From NCBI GenBank assembly GCA_013697015.1, contig JACCXL010000190.1, positions 1 through 8,708 on the forward strand: DNA of 8,708 bases, read 5' to 3'. The notes beneath the pieces were generated by a model. That model was given only the letters and a program-made list of their open reading frames with translations, had not been told where the DNA came from and searched no databases. Positions 1-5,068 of the stretch are shown piece after piece; within the stretch, counting starts at the first letter, position 1; each line of letters begins with the position of its first letter. This DNA comes from Chthoniobacterales bacterium (GTDB lineage: Bacteria > Verrucomicrobiota > Verrucomicrobiia > Chthoniobacterales > UBA10450). A program made the translations under genes and the position numbers.

Positions 1-54
1 GTGCCAAGGTCGCGCGCTCCGTAGGTTTTGGTGCCTAGTGCAGACGTGCCAGAT

Positions 55-105
55 CCTAGTACATTTTTCCACAGTTTTGCTGTCCACGCAGCGTTTTGTA
101 CTAGG
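55..105. repeat. Inverted repeat CCTAGTACA ... TGTACTAGG
   Basis: A perfect 9-base inverted repeat has arms at 55-63 and 97-105, separated by 33 bases. Inside the spacer is a smaller hairpin, ACAG/CTGT (71-74 and 80-83). A related half-site, CCTAGTGC, occurs upstream near 34-41. The spacing is long for a transcription terminator and there is no T-run, so a protein-binding site or cruciform is more likely. Its function is unknown. Confidence 0.45.
65..73 (+). promoter_or_regulatory. DnaA-box-like nonamer TTTTCCACA
   Basis: The nonamer fits the degenerate DnaA-box consensus TTWTNCACA. It sits within the inverted-repeat spacer. Only one good box is visible, and the nearby CTGTCCACG (80-88) is a poor match. 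A single nonamer can occur by chance, and no dnaA or dnaN gene is in the window. Confidence 0.2.
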
Positions 106-151
106 TTGTACAAGTTGTATGAGGGCAAAGACGATGGAAAGAGTCCTAAAC

Positions 152-175
152 GCCGGAGCTCTTTCGAGCTCCGGC
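152..175 (-). terminator. Hairpin terminator with GAAA loop
   Basis: A perfect 10-bp GC-rich stem has arms at 152-161 and 166-175 around a 4-base loop. Read on the minus strand the loop is GAAA closed by C-G, a stable GNRA tetraloop. It is followed on that strand by GTTTAGG, so the T-run is short. It lies about 27 bases beyond the stop of the tautomerase remnant and is the first strong hairpin after the antiporter gene. It is therefore the likely 3' end of that transcript. Confidence 0.5.
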
Positions 176-201
176 TCTTAGATACAGTCCTCAACCGGCG
201 G

Positions 202-348
202 TCAGGCCGCTTTCGCCTTAGCTTCCCGTAGGCGACGAACGTCAGCAGCGGTGATGACCTGGCCGCCGACGCTCCAGTTGCCGTCTTTGACTTCGTCGAT
301 TTTCACGAGCGTGTACGGCCGCAACGCTTCGCCTTCGATGCGTCGGTA
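202..348 (-). pseudogene. C-terminal fragment of a 4-oxalocrotonate-tautomerase-like protein
   Basis: Immediately after the antiporter stop codon (349-351) the same frame stays open for 48 codons and ends in TGA at 202-204. The translation contains IEGEALRPYT, then VKIDEVKDGNWSVGGQ, then a short helix ending REAKAKAA. This matches the pattern of the C-terminal two-thirds of small 4-OT-like tautomerases (EGExxRPxTWVxIEEVxxGxWxIGG, then xxxTxxDV), which are usually about 70-75 residues long. The first roughly 28-30 residues, including the catalytic N-terminal proline, are absent; the antiporter gene occupies the place where they should be. A TTG or GTG inside could start a shorter peptide, but it would lack Pro1. 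I read it as a gene remnant left by a deletion or insertion junction. The family assignment is from recall of the motif. Confidence 0.6.
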
Positions 349-1503
349 CTAGTGCTGCGCTGCTTCCGCCGCTTCCGGCAGGTAGAAAAAAAGAATCCCG
401 AGAATCAGATAAAGCGAAAGCAGTTGAATGCCTTCGATCCAATTCGTCTCGCCGTCGCCCGAGATCTGGAACAGGATGTAAATCGACGCGACGACGGCGA
501 AAACTTCCGGCAGCGAAAACTCAAGGTCCATCGGCCGGCCGAAAGCGTAAGACAGGAAAACCAAGACCGGCGCGACGAAAAGCGCGATCTGCAGGCTTGA
601 GCCGATCGCGATACCAACGCTGAGATCCATCTTGTTTTTCAACGCCACGATGATGGCGGTCGAGTTCTCGGCAGCGTTGCCCACGATCGCGACGACGATG
701 ACCCCAACGAACACTTCCGTCACGCCGAGCGAAGTGCGGATGCTCTCGATTGTGCCGACCAGAAACTCCGACAGTAGCGCGACGCACGACGTGGCGATCA
801 ACAGCACGACCGTCGCCTTGCCGCGCGACCAGTGTGCCTTCGGTTCGTGGGTGTCCGCATGCGTGCTCCTGAAGTGGTGCTGATGCGTCCGCAACGAGAA
901 CCAAAGCACGCAGAGGTAGGTCACGAACAGTACTATCGCGATCGCGAGTGAAAGCCGCTGTTCCATCGCCGGTTTCCAGCCGGTCGGGCTCGCGTTCGCG
1001 GCGAAATGGAACACCGTCGGGATGATCAAAGCAATCGCCGCCAGTGACAGCGAAATCGCGGAGGTGCGCGCGCCCGTGCGATTGAAACGCTGTTCCTGGT
1101 AGCGCATTCCGCCGGCGAAAATCGAGACGCCGAGCACAAGCAGGATGTTCCCGATGATCGAGCCCGTGATCGATGCTTTGACGACTCCAGTGAGCCCCTG
1201 CGAAAGCGCCACACCGGCGATGATTAACTCGGCGGCATTCCCGAACGTTACACTGAGCAGTCCGCCGAACCCGGGGCCGACCTGCGCCGCCAGTGCTTCG
1301 GTGCCGCGCCCGATCCAGCCGGCGACCGGGATGATGGCGAGCGCTGCGCAAATGAACAACGCCGTCGCATTGCCGCCACCGGGCCAGAAGCGAATCACGA
1401 CCGCCGTCGGCACACAGACGAGCAGCCAATCGAGCGACGGTCTGATCCTCACAACACCAGAACCTTCGCACGAAATGCACCGGGCGAGCGCAACTCTCGA
1501 CAC
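349..1503 (-). CDS. cax: Ca2+/H+ antiporter, CaCA superfamily (CAX type)
   Basis: This is a 384-residue integral membrane exchanger predicted to export Ca2+ (or another divalent cation) in exchange for protons across the inner membrane. It carries the two family repeats: GNAAELI at residues 88-94 and GNAAEN at 275-280, each within hydrophobic helices, followed by GSIIGN and GSSLQ-type segments. The two halves are joined by a histidine-rich loop (about 205-224; H207, H209, H210, H215, H219, H224). The C-terminus ends naturally (LGILFFYLPE), so the gene looks complete. I chose the GTG at 1503 because GGGAG lies 6 bases upstream. A second GTG at 1452 (residue 18) with a weaker GAAGG at 10 bases is possible and would remove an odd cysteine-containing N-terminus. 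The gene is preceded by a structured leader and followed in frame by a tautomerase fragment. Substrate specificity is inferred from the family only. Confidence 0.9.
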   Translation of the reverse strand: MSRVALARCISCEGSGVVRIRPSLDWLLVCVPTAVVIRFWPGGGNATALFICAALAIIPVAGWIGRGTEALAAQVGPGFGGLLSVTFGNAAELIIAGVALSQGLTGVVKASITGSIIGNILLVLGVSIFAGGMRYQEQRFNRTGARTSAISLSLAAIALIIPTVFHFAANASPTGWKPAMEQRLSLAIAIVLFVTYLCVLWFSLRTHQHHFRSTHADTHEPKAHWSRGKATVVLLIATSCVALLSEFLVGTIESIRTSLGVTEVFVGVIVVAIVGNAAENSTAIIVALKNKMDLSVGIAIGSSLQIALFVAPVLVFLSYAFGRPMDLEFSLPEVFAVVASIYILFQISGDGETNWIEGIQLLSLYLILGILFFYLPEAAEAAQH

Positions 1504-1593
1504 CGAAAGCTCCCGGGAGGGTGGATAGGCCCCGGAGCTTCGGCCAGGGCTGCTCTCGCCATCGGCGTGAAGCAGCCTACTGAAGTCAGCCCT
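1504..1593 (-). promoter_or_regulatory. Structured 5' leader of the antiporter gene
   Basis: On the minus-strand transcript, the segment from 1554 back to 1546 (AGCAGCCCT) can pair either with GGCTGCT (1577-1571; 7 bp, with an internal CGCC/GGCG helix at 1557-1567) or with AGGGCTG (1593-1587; 7 bp). These two pairings exclude each other. Closer to the gene, CCGAAGCTCC (1543-1534) can pair with GGAGCTTTCGG (1513-1503), with one bulged base. That would bury the GGGAG ribosome binding site (1514-1510) and reach the GTG start. This layout resembles a translational switch. It fits no riboswitch class I recognise; I looked for the Mn2+-sensing yybP-ykoY consensus and did not see it. The only AT-rich hexamer upstream that could be a -10 element is TTAAAT (1617-1612), with no clear -35. 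Pairing was judged by eye. Confidence 0.35.
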
Positions 1594-1872
1594 CTTGGAG
1601 TCGGCAATGTTATTTAAGCGAGCACTCCAGAGAAACTTACCTTAAACGAATGTGCGGAAACGGAGCGCGACGCACGCAGAGGAGAGCCAGCCGCGGCTCG
1701 TTCGTCGATCTTGTGCCGCGCGACAGTGTCGCGCTCAAGGGAGGCGGCCAGACGCGTTCGACGATTGGATAGGCGCGCGCGCGAAAAGGGAATTTGAAAT
1801 TAGCGTCCGAAACGTCCGTCCGGACACCTTTTGTCTATTCGAAGGTGGTCCGAAGGAAGCCGAGCTGCCGGC
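1594..1872. other. Intergenic region between sirtuin and antiporter genes
   Basis: I see no credible gene. The plus-strand frame from 1652 runs into the antisense of the sirtuin gene and has no recognisable motif. The region holds a 7-bp hairpin with a 3-base loop (GCGCGAC 1718-1724, GTCGCGC 1728-1734), a CGCGCGCG run near 1771-1782, and a small GCCG/CGGC hairpin (1859-1862/1869-1872) directly after the sirtuin stop, followed on the minus strand by TTCCTTC. One of these hairpins may end the sirtuin transcript. Confidence 0.4.
1718..1734 (-). terminator. Hairpin downstream of the sirtuin gene
   Basis: A 7-bp perfect stem of GCGCGAC/GTCGCGC has a 3-base loop. There is no T-run on either strand, so Rho-independent termination is doubtful. 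It is the most stable simple hairpin between the sirtuin stop and the antiporter leader. Confidence 0.25.
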
Positions 1873-2616
1873 TTATGTCAGCGTAGAATCCACGGCAGCG
1901 GGAAATATATCATTCACTTCGCCGTCTAGTCGAAGAGTGACGTCTTCTTCGTGGTCGTGGTCGGTAGCGCCGCGATTGATGATGATGTACGGGGCGCCGC
2001 TTTGCGCGGCCATAAGCGGAAATGATGCGGCTGGATAGACTGATAAGGTTGAACCGAGTGCGACCACGAGATCGGATTCTGTGGCTGCCTGAGCAGCGCG
2101 TTCAAGTTCCTTCGAGTCGAGGTTCTGGCCGAAGCTGATCGTTGCCGGTTTTAGGAACCCACCGCACTGGCAAACCGGTGGTCGGCGATTGACGCGAAAG
2201 TATTCGAAATGCGGCTCCGGATCACCGCGCCAGTGACAGCTCTGACATTCAACGAGGGCGTTTGTGCCGTGGAGCTCAACCAGGCGTTCGGGGGTAGTGC
2301 CCGCAAGGCTGTGCAATCCATCGATATTTTGCGTGACGACCGCGCAAAGTTTACCTGCTTGTTCCAACCCGACGATCGCGCGATGAACGGCGTTCGGTCG
2401 CGCGTCGCGGAAGGCGTCTCGCCCTTCCAGCTTGTAATCCCAATGCTCCATCCGCGCCCCGTGCGAACTCATGAAATCCTGGAAATACACGGGTTGCCGT
2501 CGAGTCCAGACACCTTGCGGTCCGCGAAAATCCGGAATGCCACTCACAGTCGAGATGCCCGCGCCTGTGAAGATCAACATTTCTTTGGAAGCACGAAGAT
2601 AATCGGTCAAGGTCAT
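1873..2616 (-). CDS. Sir2-family NAD+-dependent protein deacylase (sirtuin)
   Basis: This predicted 247-residue cytoplasmic enzyme removes acyl groups from protein lysines using NAD+. Visible motifs in order: TGAGIST (17-23) and GIPDFRG (26-32) of the NAD-binding Rossmann fold; TQNIDGLH (95-102); LHG with catalytic His116; zinc-ribbon cysteines C124, C127, C149 and C151 (spacing CxxC...CxC); and GSTLSVYPAA followed by INRG for the ribose pocket. GPxGVWT after the first motif resembles the SIRT6/SIRT7-like branch more than the CobB/SIRT5 type, and I do not see a SIRT5-like Tyr/Arg pair. I chose the ATG at 2616 because it directly precedes the first conserved strand. The frame stays open to an ATG at 2709, but that extension overlaps the upstream gene and looks non-coding. 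No strong ribosome binding site is visible. The gene begins 28 bases after the stop of the PG-binding gene, so the pair is probably one transcript. Confidence 0.9.
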   Translation of the reverse strand: MTLTDYLRASKEMLIFTGAGISTVSGIPDFRGPQGVWTRRQPVYFQDFMSSHGARMEHWDYKLEGRDAFRDARPNAVHRAIVGLEQAGKLCAVVTQNIDGLHSLAGTTPERLVELHGTNALVECQSCHWRGDPEPHFEYFRVNRRPPVCQCGGFLKPATISFGQNLDSKELERAAQAATESDLVVALGSTLSVYPAASFPLMAAQSGAPYIIINRGATDHDHEEDVTLRLDGEVNDIFPAAVDSTLT

Positions 2617-2644
2617 AAGCTGGGGCGAGAGCCTAAGGTCGCGT

Positions 2645-3448
2645 TCAAATGTCGAGGCGGCGTTCGTGGATGCCGATGATTTGCAGTGTGCCATTGGCAT
2701 TACGCACAAGCACGCGGTTGGAAGTGCGGCCGCTGGCGCGGCGATTTCCCTTTTGCACGCTGAAAGCGATGATGAACTCGGTTGTCGCGGTATCTACGCT
2801 AGTTAAGGTAACCTTTACCGGATCGGTCAGCATGTAGTGTCGGGCTGGCCAACGGCGCACGTATCCGGCGGTGTCTTTGCGCACAAATTTTTCGTTCACG
2901 CGGCCGTGCTCGAAGTATTCGAGGGGAAAGGCAAAATAGCGCATTTGCGCATCGATATTATTGCTCCCGCCCGCACTGAGGTATTCCGCAATAAATTTTT
3001 GCACGCGCTCGTTGGTTAAGCCGGGAGAACCTTCGAAAGCTGGCGTTTCGACAGACGAAGGTAACGGTACTGGACCGCCCCCGGCAGCAGGCGAAGAGGC
3101 CGGCGTGGCTTCCGGCGGCGGTCTGTTGTCGACAGCGTCGCCGCGGAAAACAGGTTTGGACGAGTCGGGTGACGCCTGTAACTCGCTTGATCGAAGACTA
3201 CCGTTCTCATCGTCCAACACCTCAGCGGTGGCCACATCGAGGACCCCGGTCGCGGGCAGACCGTGCCGAATTTGGTATCGCCTGAGCGCCGCAGTGAACT
3301 CGGAACCGGCATTGCCATCGAGCGGTCCGGCGTAAAAGCCTTTTCCGCGTAGTTGTTCCTGCACCTCGCGCGTCAAATCGTCAGCCAGCGCGATCGGCAT
3401 TAGCAGCACCAAGGCAGGGAAAACGAATTGGTAGCGGCGCAAAGTCAT
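2645..3448 (-). CDS. Exported PG-binding-domain protein with NTF2-like C-terminus
   Basis: This 267-residue protein has four parts. Residues 1-22 form a signal peptide (two arginines, a hydrophobic stretch, cleavage probably after ALA22). Residues about 25-80 are a PG_binding_1 domain with the usual pattern: VQxxLxxxGFYxGxxDG, then LRRYQxxxGLPxTGxLD. Residues about 81-150 are a Pro/Ala/Ser-rich linker. Residues about 150-267 form an alpha+beta domain with FIAEYLSAG, FPLEYFEHGRV and a YVRRWPARHY segment, which I read as an NTF2/SnoaL-like fold. A role at the cell wall is inferred from the signal peptide and first domain; the partner or substrate of the last domain is unknown. No enzyme active site is obvious. 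The ATG at 3448 gives a proper signal peptide, though the ribosome binding site is weak. It is the first gene of a likely two-gene unit with the sirtuin. Confidence 0.8.
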   Translation of the reverse strand: MTLRRYQFVFPALVLLMPIALADDLTREVQEQLRGKGFYAGPLDGNAGSEFTAALRRYQIRHGLPATGVLDVATAEVLDDENGSLRSSELQASPDSSKPVFRGDAVDNRPPPEATPASSPAAGGGPVPLPSSVETPAFEGSPGLTNERVQKFIAEYLSAGGSNNIDAQMRYFAFPLEYFEHGRVNEKFVRKDTAGYVRRWPARHYMLTDPVKVTLTSVDTATTEFIIAFSVQKGNRRASGRTSNRVLVRNANGTLQIIGIHERRLDI

Positions 3449-3730
3449 TTCGTAATAAATATCGAGCGAAAGAGCGTAGGTGCGTGTTAGGCCCTTTCGT
3501 CACACCTATATTGCGCACGTCATCGCGTATTCTCGCGCGGCCGAAATCAAGCGGAACGGTCGCGTCACTATCCAGGTGATAGCAGTCTCGCGCCTCGTCG
3601 ATAACAGGACGTGAAGATCGTGCACCTGCGTCGGATCAATCAGATTCTTGAACGTTCGGTTTCGTACTTTCAGCGTGCTCCCACTTTCGCGCACGCGCGC
3701 GAGCCTTTCGGGTCAAGACAGTAGACGCCG
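3449..3730. other. Gene-free region upstream of the PG-binding gene
   Basis: Two short minus-strand frames cross this stretch, but neither has recognisable motifs or a ribosome binding site. Just upstream of the PG-binding gene is an AT-rich block (TATTTATTACG on the minus strand, about 3450-3461) that may belong to its promoter, although no paired -35/-10 is clear. The part next to the transposase remnant, including GGGTCAAGACAGTAG (3710-3724), may be insertion-sequence flank. I could not find a matching inverted end. Confidence 0.35.
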
Positions 3731-3820
3731 CTAGCTGTGGAGGCTCAGCAGGTTGTTCATGGATAGGTTGAGTTTGGAGATGGGCGGATGGTGGTCGAGG
3801 GCGGAGTGGGTGCGATGCCA
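3731..3820 (-). pseudogene. C-terminal remnant of an IS481-like transposase
   Basis: The minus-strand frame ending in TAG (3731-3733) reads WHRTHSALDHHPPIS, then KLNLSMNNLLSLHS. The HRxHSAL...PPIS signature is the end of the DDE integrase core, and NNLL..HS is a common C-terminus in IS481-type transposases. Only about 30 codons survive. Upstream, the frame meets the stop codon of the membrane-protein gene (3842-3844), so the rest of the transposase is gone. It cannot be functional. Assignment is by recalled motif; an IS3-group origin is the main alternative. Confidence 0.6.
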
Positions 3821-3841
3821 CCCAACACGGAAAATGATACA

Positions 3842-4495
3842 TTACTGCTCTGAGGATTGCGTGGTGATGAGTTTGCCGTTGCGGATTTCTACGGTCGCGA
3901 CGTGATAGGGAACGATCGCATTGAGCGCGTAGCTAAGAATCGAGCGGCCCCGGTATTGCCACTGTAGAATCGCAGACGGTACCGGCCATCCATTCGCCTC
4001 CGTTTGCTTCACCGTGATGAGAGACGGAGCCGTGGGTCCCGCGGTCTCAATCACGAATGAGCTGTTCAGGTAGCGTCCCTCCGTGCCTGTGAGTTTACTC
4101 GCGGGAATACTCAACAGCACGGTCGCGGCGTTGCCGCTCAACGTGACAAACGCGTGGCCGCGAGCTCTCCGGTTTGCGGCGATCAACCCGTTGATCTCAT
4201 CGCTGGAGAGCTCGAGTTGGTTGTTACCCGCTGCCGCCGGTGTTTTTAAATCAGGCTTCGGCGGCTTTACCCCATTTGATTTGAATGTTCGGATGCGCTG
4301 CTTGGTTTCGGTCAATTGCTGGGAAGAAAGCTCTTCGATAGGCAAAGCAATGGGCTTGGATGCCAAAATAGAATGCCTCAGGAAAAAATAAGCGCCGACG
4401 GTGAGCAATAGGAGCAAAACCAAAACGACAGCGATGATCGCGAGGCAGCCTCGCCGTCTTTTTTGCGGGAGTGGTGGCTCAGCCGAACTGCTCAT
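3842..4495 (-). CDS. Small single-pass membrane protein of unknown function
   Basis: A 217-residue protein starts at the ATG at 4495. A short proline-rich cytoplasmic tail with a basic patch (QKRRRG, 11-16) precedes one transmembrane helix (about 17-39), giving an N-in, C-out topology by the positive-inside rule. The external part has a charged helical segment (about 50-80) followed by a beta-rich domain containing LSSDEINGLIA, then FVTLSGNAATVLLSIP, and ends in VEIRNGKLI. The ..EINxLI...hydrophobic-strand pattern loosely recalls YpmS/DUF2140-type proteins, but I do not claim membership. The frame is open back to an ATG at 4669; I rejected that start because the added 58 residues are rich in Arg, Ser, Thr and Cys with no structure and would bury the membrane segment. 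The gene stands alone, with no close partner. Confidence 0.7.
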   Translation of the reverse strand: MSSSAEPPLPQKRRRGCLAIIAVVLVLLLLLTVGAYFFLRHSILASKPIALPIEELSSQQLTETKQRIRTFKSNGVKPPKPDLKTPAAAGNNQLELSSDEINGLIAANRRARGHAFVTLSGNAATVLLSIPASKLTGTEGRYLNSSFVIETAGPTAPSLITVKQTEANGWPVPSAILQWQYRGRSILSYALNAIVPYHVATVEIRNGKLITTQSSEQ

Positions 4496-4758
4496 TTCCG
4501 AAGTTGTTTCGCGGCAAGCGGTCGATTTCCTAGTTTCGCTTGTACGGGCCGCGGAGTAGGTTGCAAATGTACATTTAGGCGCGTCGCACCACGAATCGCT
4601 ACGCACAGGTGATGCAGCGTGCCGCCTTTTGAGGCGGGGGAGGGTCATGGGCAAACGTTCGAGTGTCATAAAGTGTCAATTTTCTGCGACATCTTGCGTG
4701 ACTTTGCGTTTGTCGATGTATGTCACTCACACATCAGTTTCTCCTATGAAAATTCAAG
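4496..4758. other. Upstream region of the membrane-protein gene
   Basis: No gene is supported. On the minus strand, a consensus-like TTGACA lies at 4679-4674 but has no -10 at the right distance. A 6-bp hairpin CCGCCT/AGGCGG (4622-4627/4632-4637) with a 4-base loop sits in what would be the leader. The rest shows nothing I can name. Confidence 0.35.
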
Positions 4759-4810
4759 TACCGGCGGAGGGGCTCGAACCCACACACTCTTGCGAGTACT
4801 GGATTTTGAG
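4759..4810 (-). pseudogene. 3' part of a tRNA-Leu(CAA) gene
   Basis: Read on the minus strand this is the 3' part of a leucine tRNA: anticodon loop CTCAAAA (4810-4804, anticodon CAA at 4808-4806), stem TCCAG, a class II variable arm TACTC-GCAA-GAGTG, T-loop GGGTTCGAGCCCC, acceptor strand CGCCGGT ending at 4760, and discriminator A at 4759. No CCA is encoded. The 5' anticodon-stem strand should read CTGGA but reads CCATC, and no partner for the acceptor strand (ACCGGCG) occurs at the right distance, so a complete cloverleaf cannot form. A GGCGGAAT further on (4834-4827) resembles a leucine D-arm start but is about 6 bases too close. It is either a decayed tRNA or an attachment-site copy left by an integrated element. 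Confidence 0.65.
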
Positions 4811-5068
4811 GATGGTGAACATTCCGCCCATTGTCTATTGGACCCGCCCACCGCTGCACATACGACGAAGAGCAAGCCAGAGAAGTGGCCGTCTTACGCA
4901 ACCCATCCCGTTGGCCAATTCCCAAATGACCCGCGCCCGTTTGGAATCTTCCGCCCGCGCGCGGCGCGAGCGCAGCCGGGGTTTTAGTTCCCTGCATTCC
5001 GGCGGAGTAAGAATCAAACGTTTGGTTGCCACTCGCAACCCTAACAACTCACGTGGCCGATATCAATG
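4811..5068. other. Gene-free region downstream of the cyclase operon
   Basis: I find no gene. The stretch contains a very GC-rich block (4960-4978, CG/GC alternations), a hairpin (5024-5040), a palindrome CAAACGTTTG (5016-5025), and a second CCGGCGGAG (4999-5007) that matches the acceptor end of the tRNA remnant (4761-4769). The short frames crossing it in both directions have no recognisable features. Confidence 0.4.
5024..5040 (-). terminator. Possible terminator after the cyclase gene
   Basis: A 6-bp stem GGTTGC/GCAACC with a 5-base loop lies 28 bases beyond the cyclase stop codon. On the minus strand it is followed by AAACGTTTGATTCTT, which is not a clean T-run. It is the first stable hairpin after the operon. 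Confidence 0.35.

Larger units (their letters stand above)
1..151. other. Non-coding left edge with CTAG-containing repeats
   Basis: I find no convincing gene here; the short plus-strand reading frame starting at 28 has no recognisable features. The stretch is more AT-rich than its surroundings. It contains three CTAG tetramers within about 70 bases (near 35, 57 and 102), an inverted repeat (55-63/97-105), a DnaA-box-like nonamer (65-73) and phased TTGTAC/TTGTAC/TTGTAT hexamers (96-101, 106-111, 115-120). It could be a regulatory region belonging to a gene left of the window. Confidence 0.4.

Noticed and set aside
521..1480. 319-codon minus-strand reading frame
   Set aside because: It is a shadow of the antiporter gene in another frame, rich in Arg and His with no hydrophobic structure.
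1504..1680. Mn2+ riboswitch of the yybP-ykoY class in the antiporter leader
   Set aside because: The conserved core sequence elements I know for that class are not present.
2209..2679. 156-codon plus-strand reading frame
   Set aside because: It is antisense to the sirtuin gene, whose catalytic motifs are unmistakable.
2617..2709. N-terminal extension of the sirtuin
   Set aside because: It would overlap the end of the PG-binding gene by over 60 bases and adds residues before the first conserved strand with no family support.
3506..3842. Two short minus-strand reading frames (62 and 68 codons)
   Set aside because: They have no recognisable motifs; the second covers the transposase remnant in the wrong frame.
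4496..4669. 58-residue N-terminal extension of the membrane protein
   Set aside because: The composition is non-protein-like and the ATG at 4495 gives a sensible membrane topology.
4674..4679. Promoter based on TTGACA
   Set aside because: No -10 hexamer at 15-19 bases on the minus strand.
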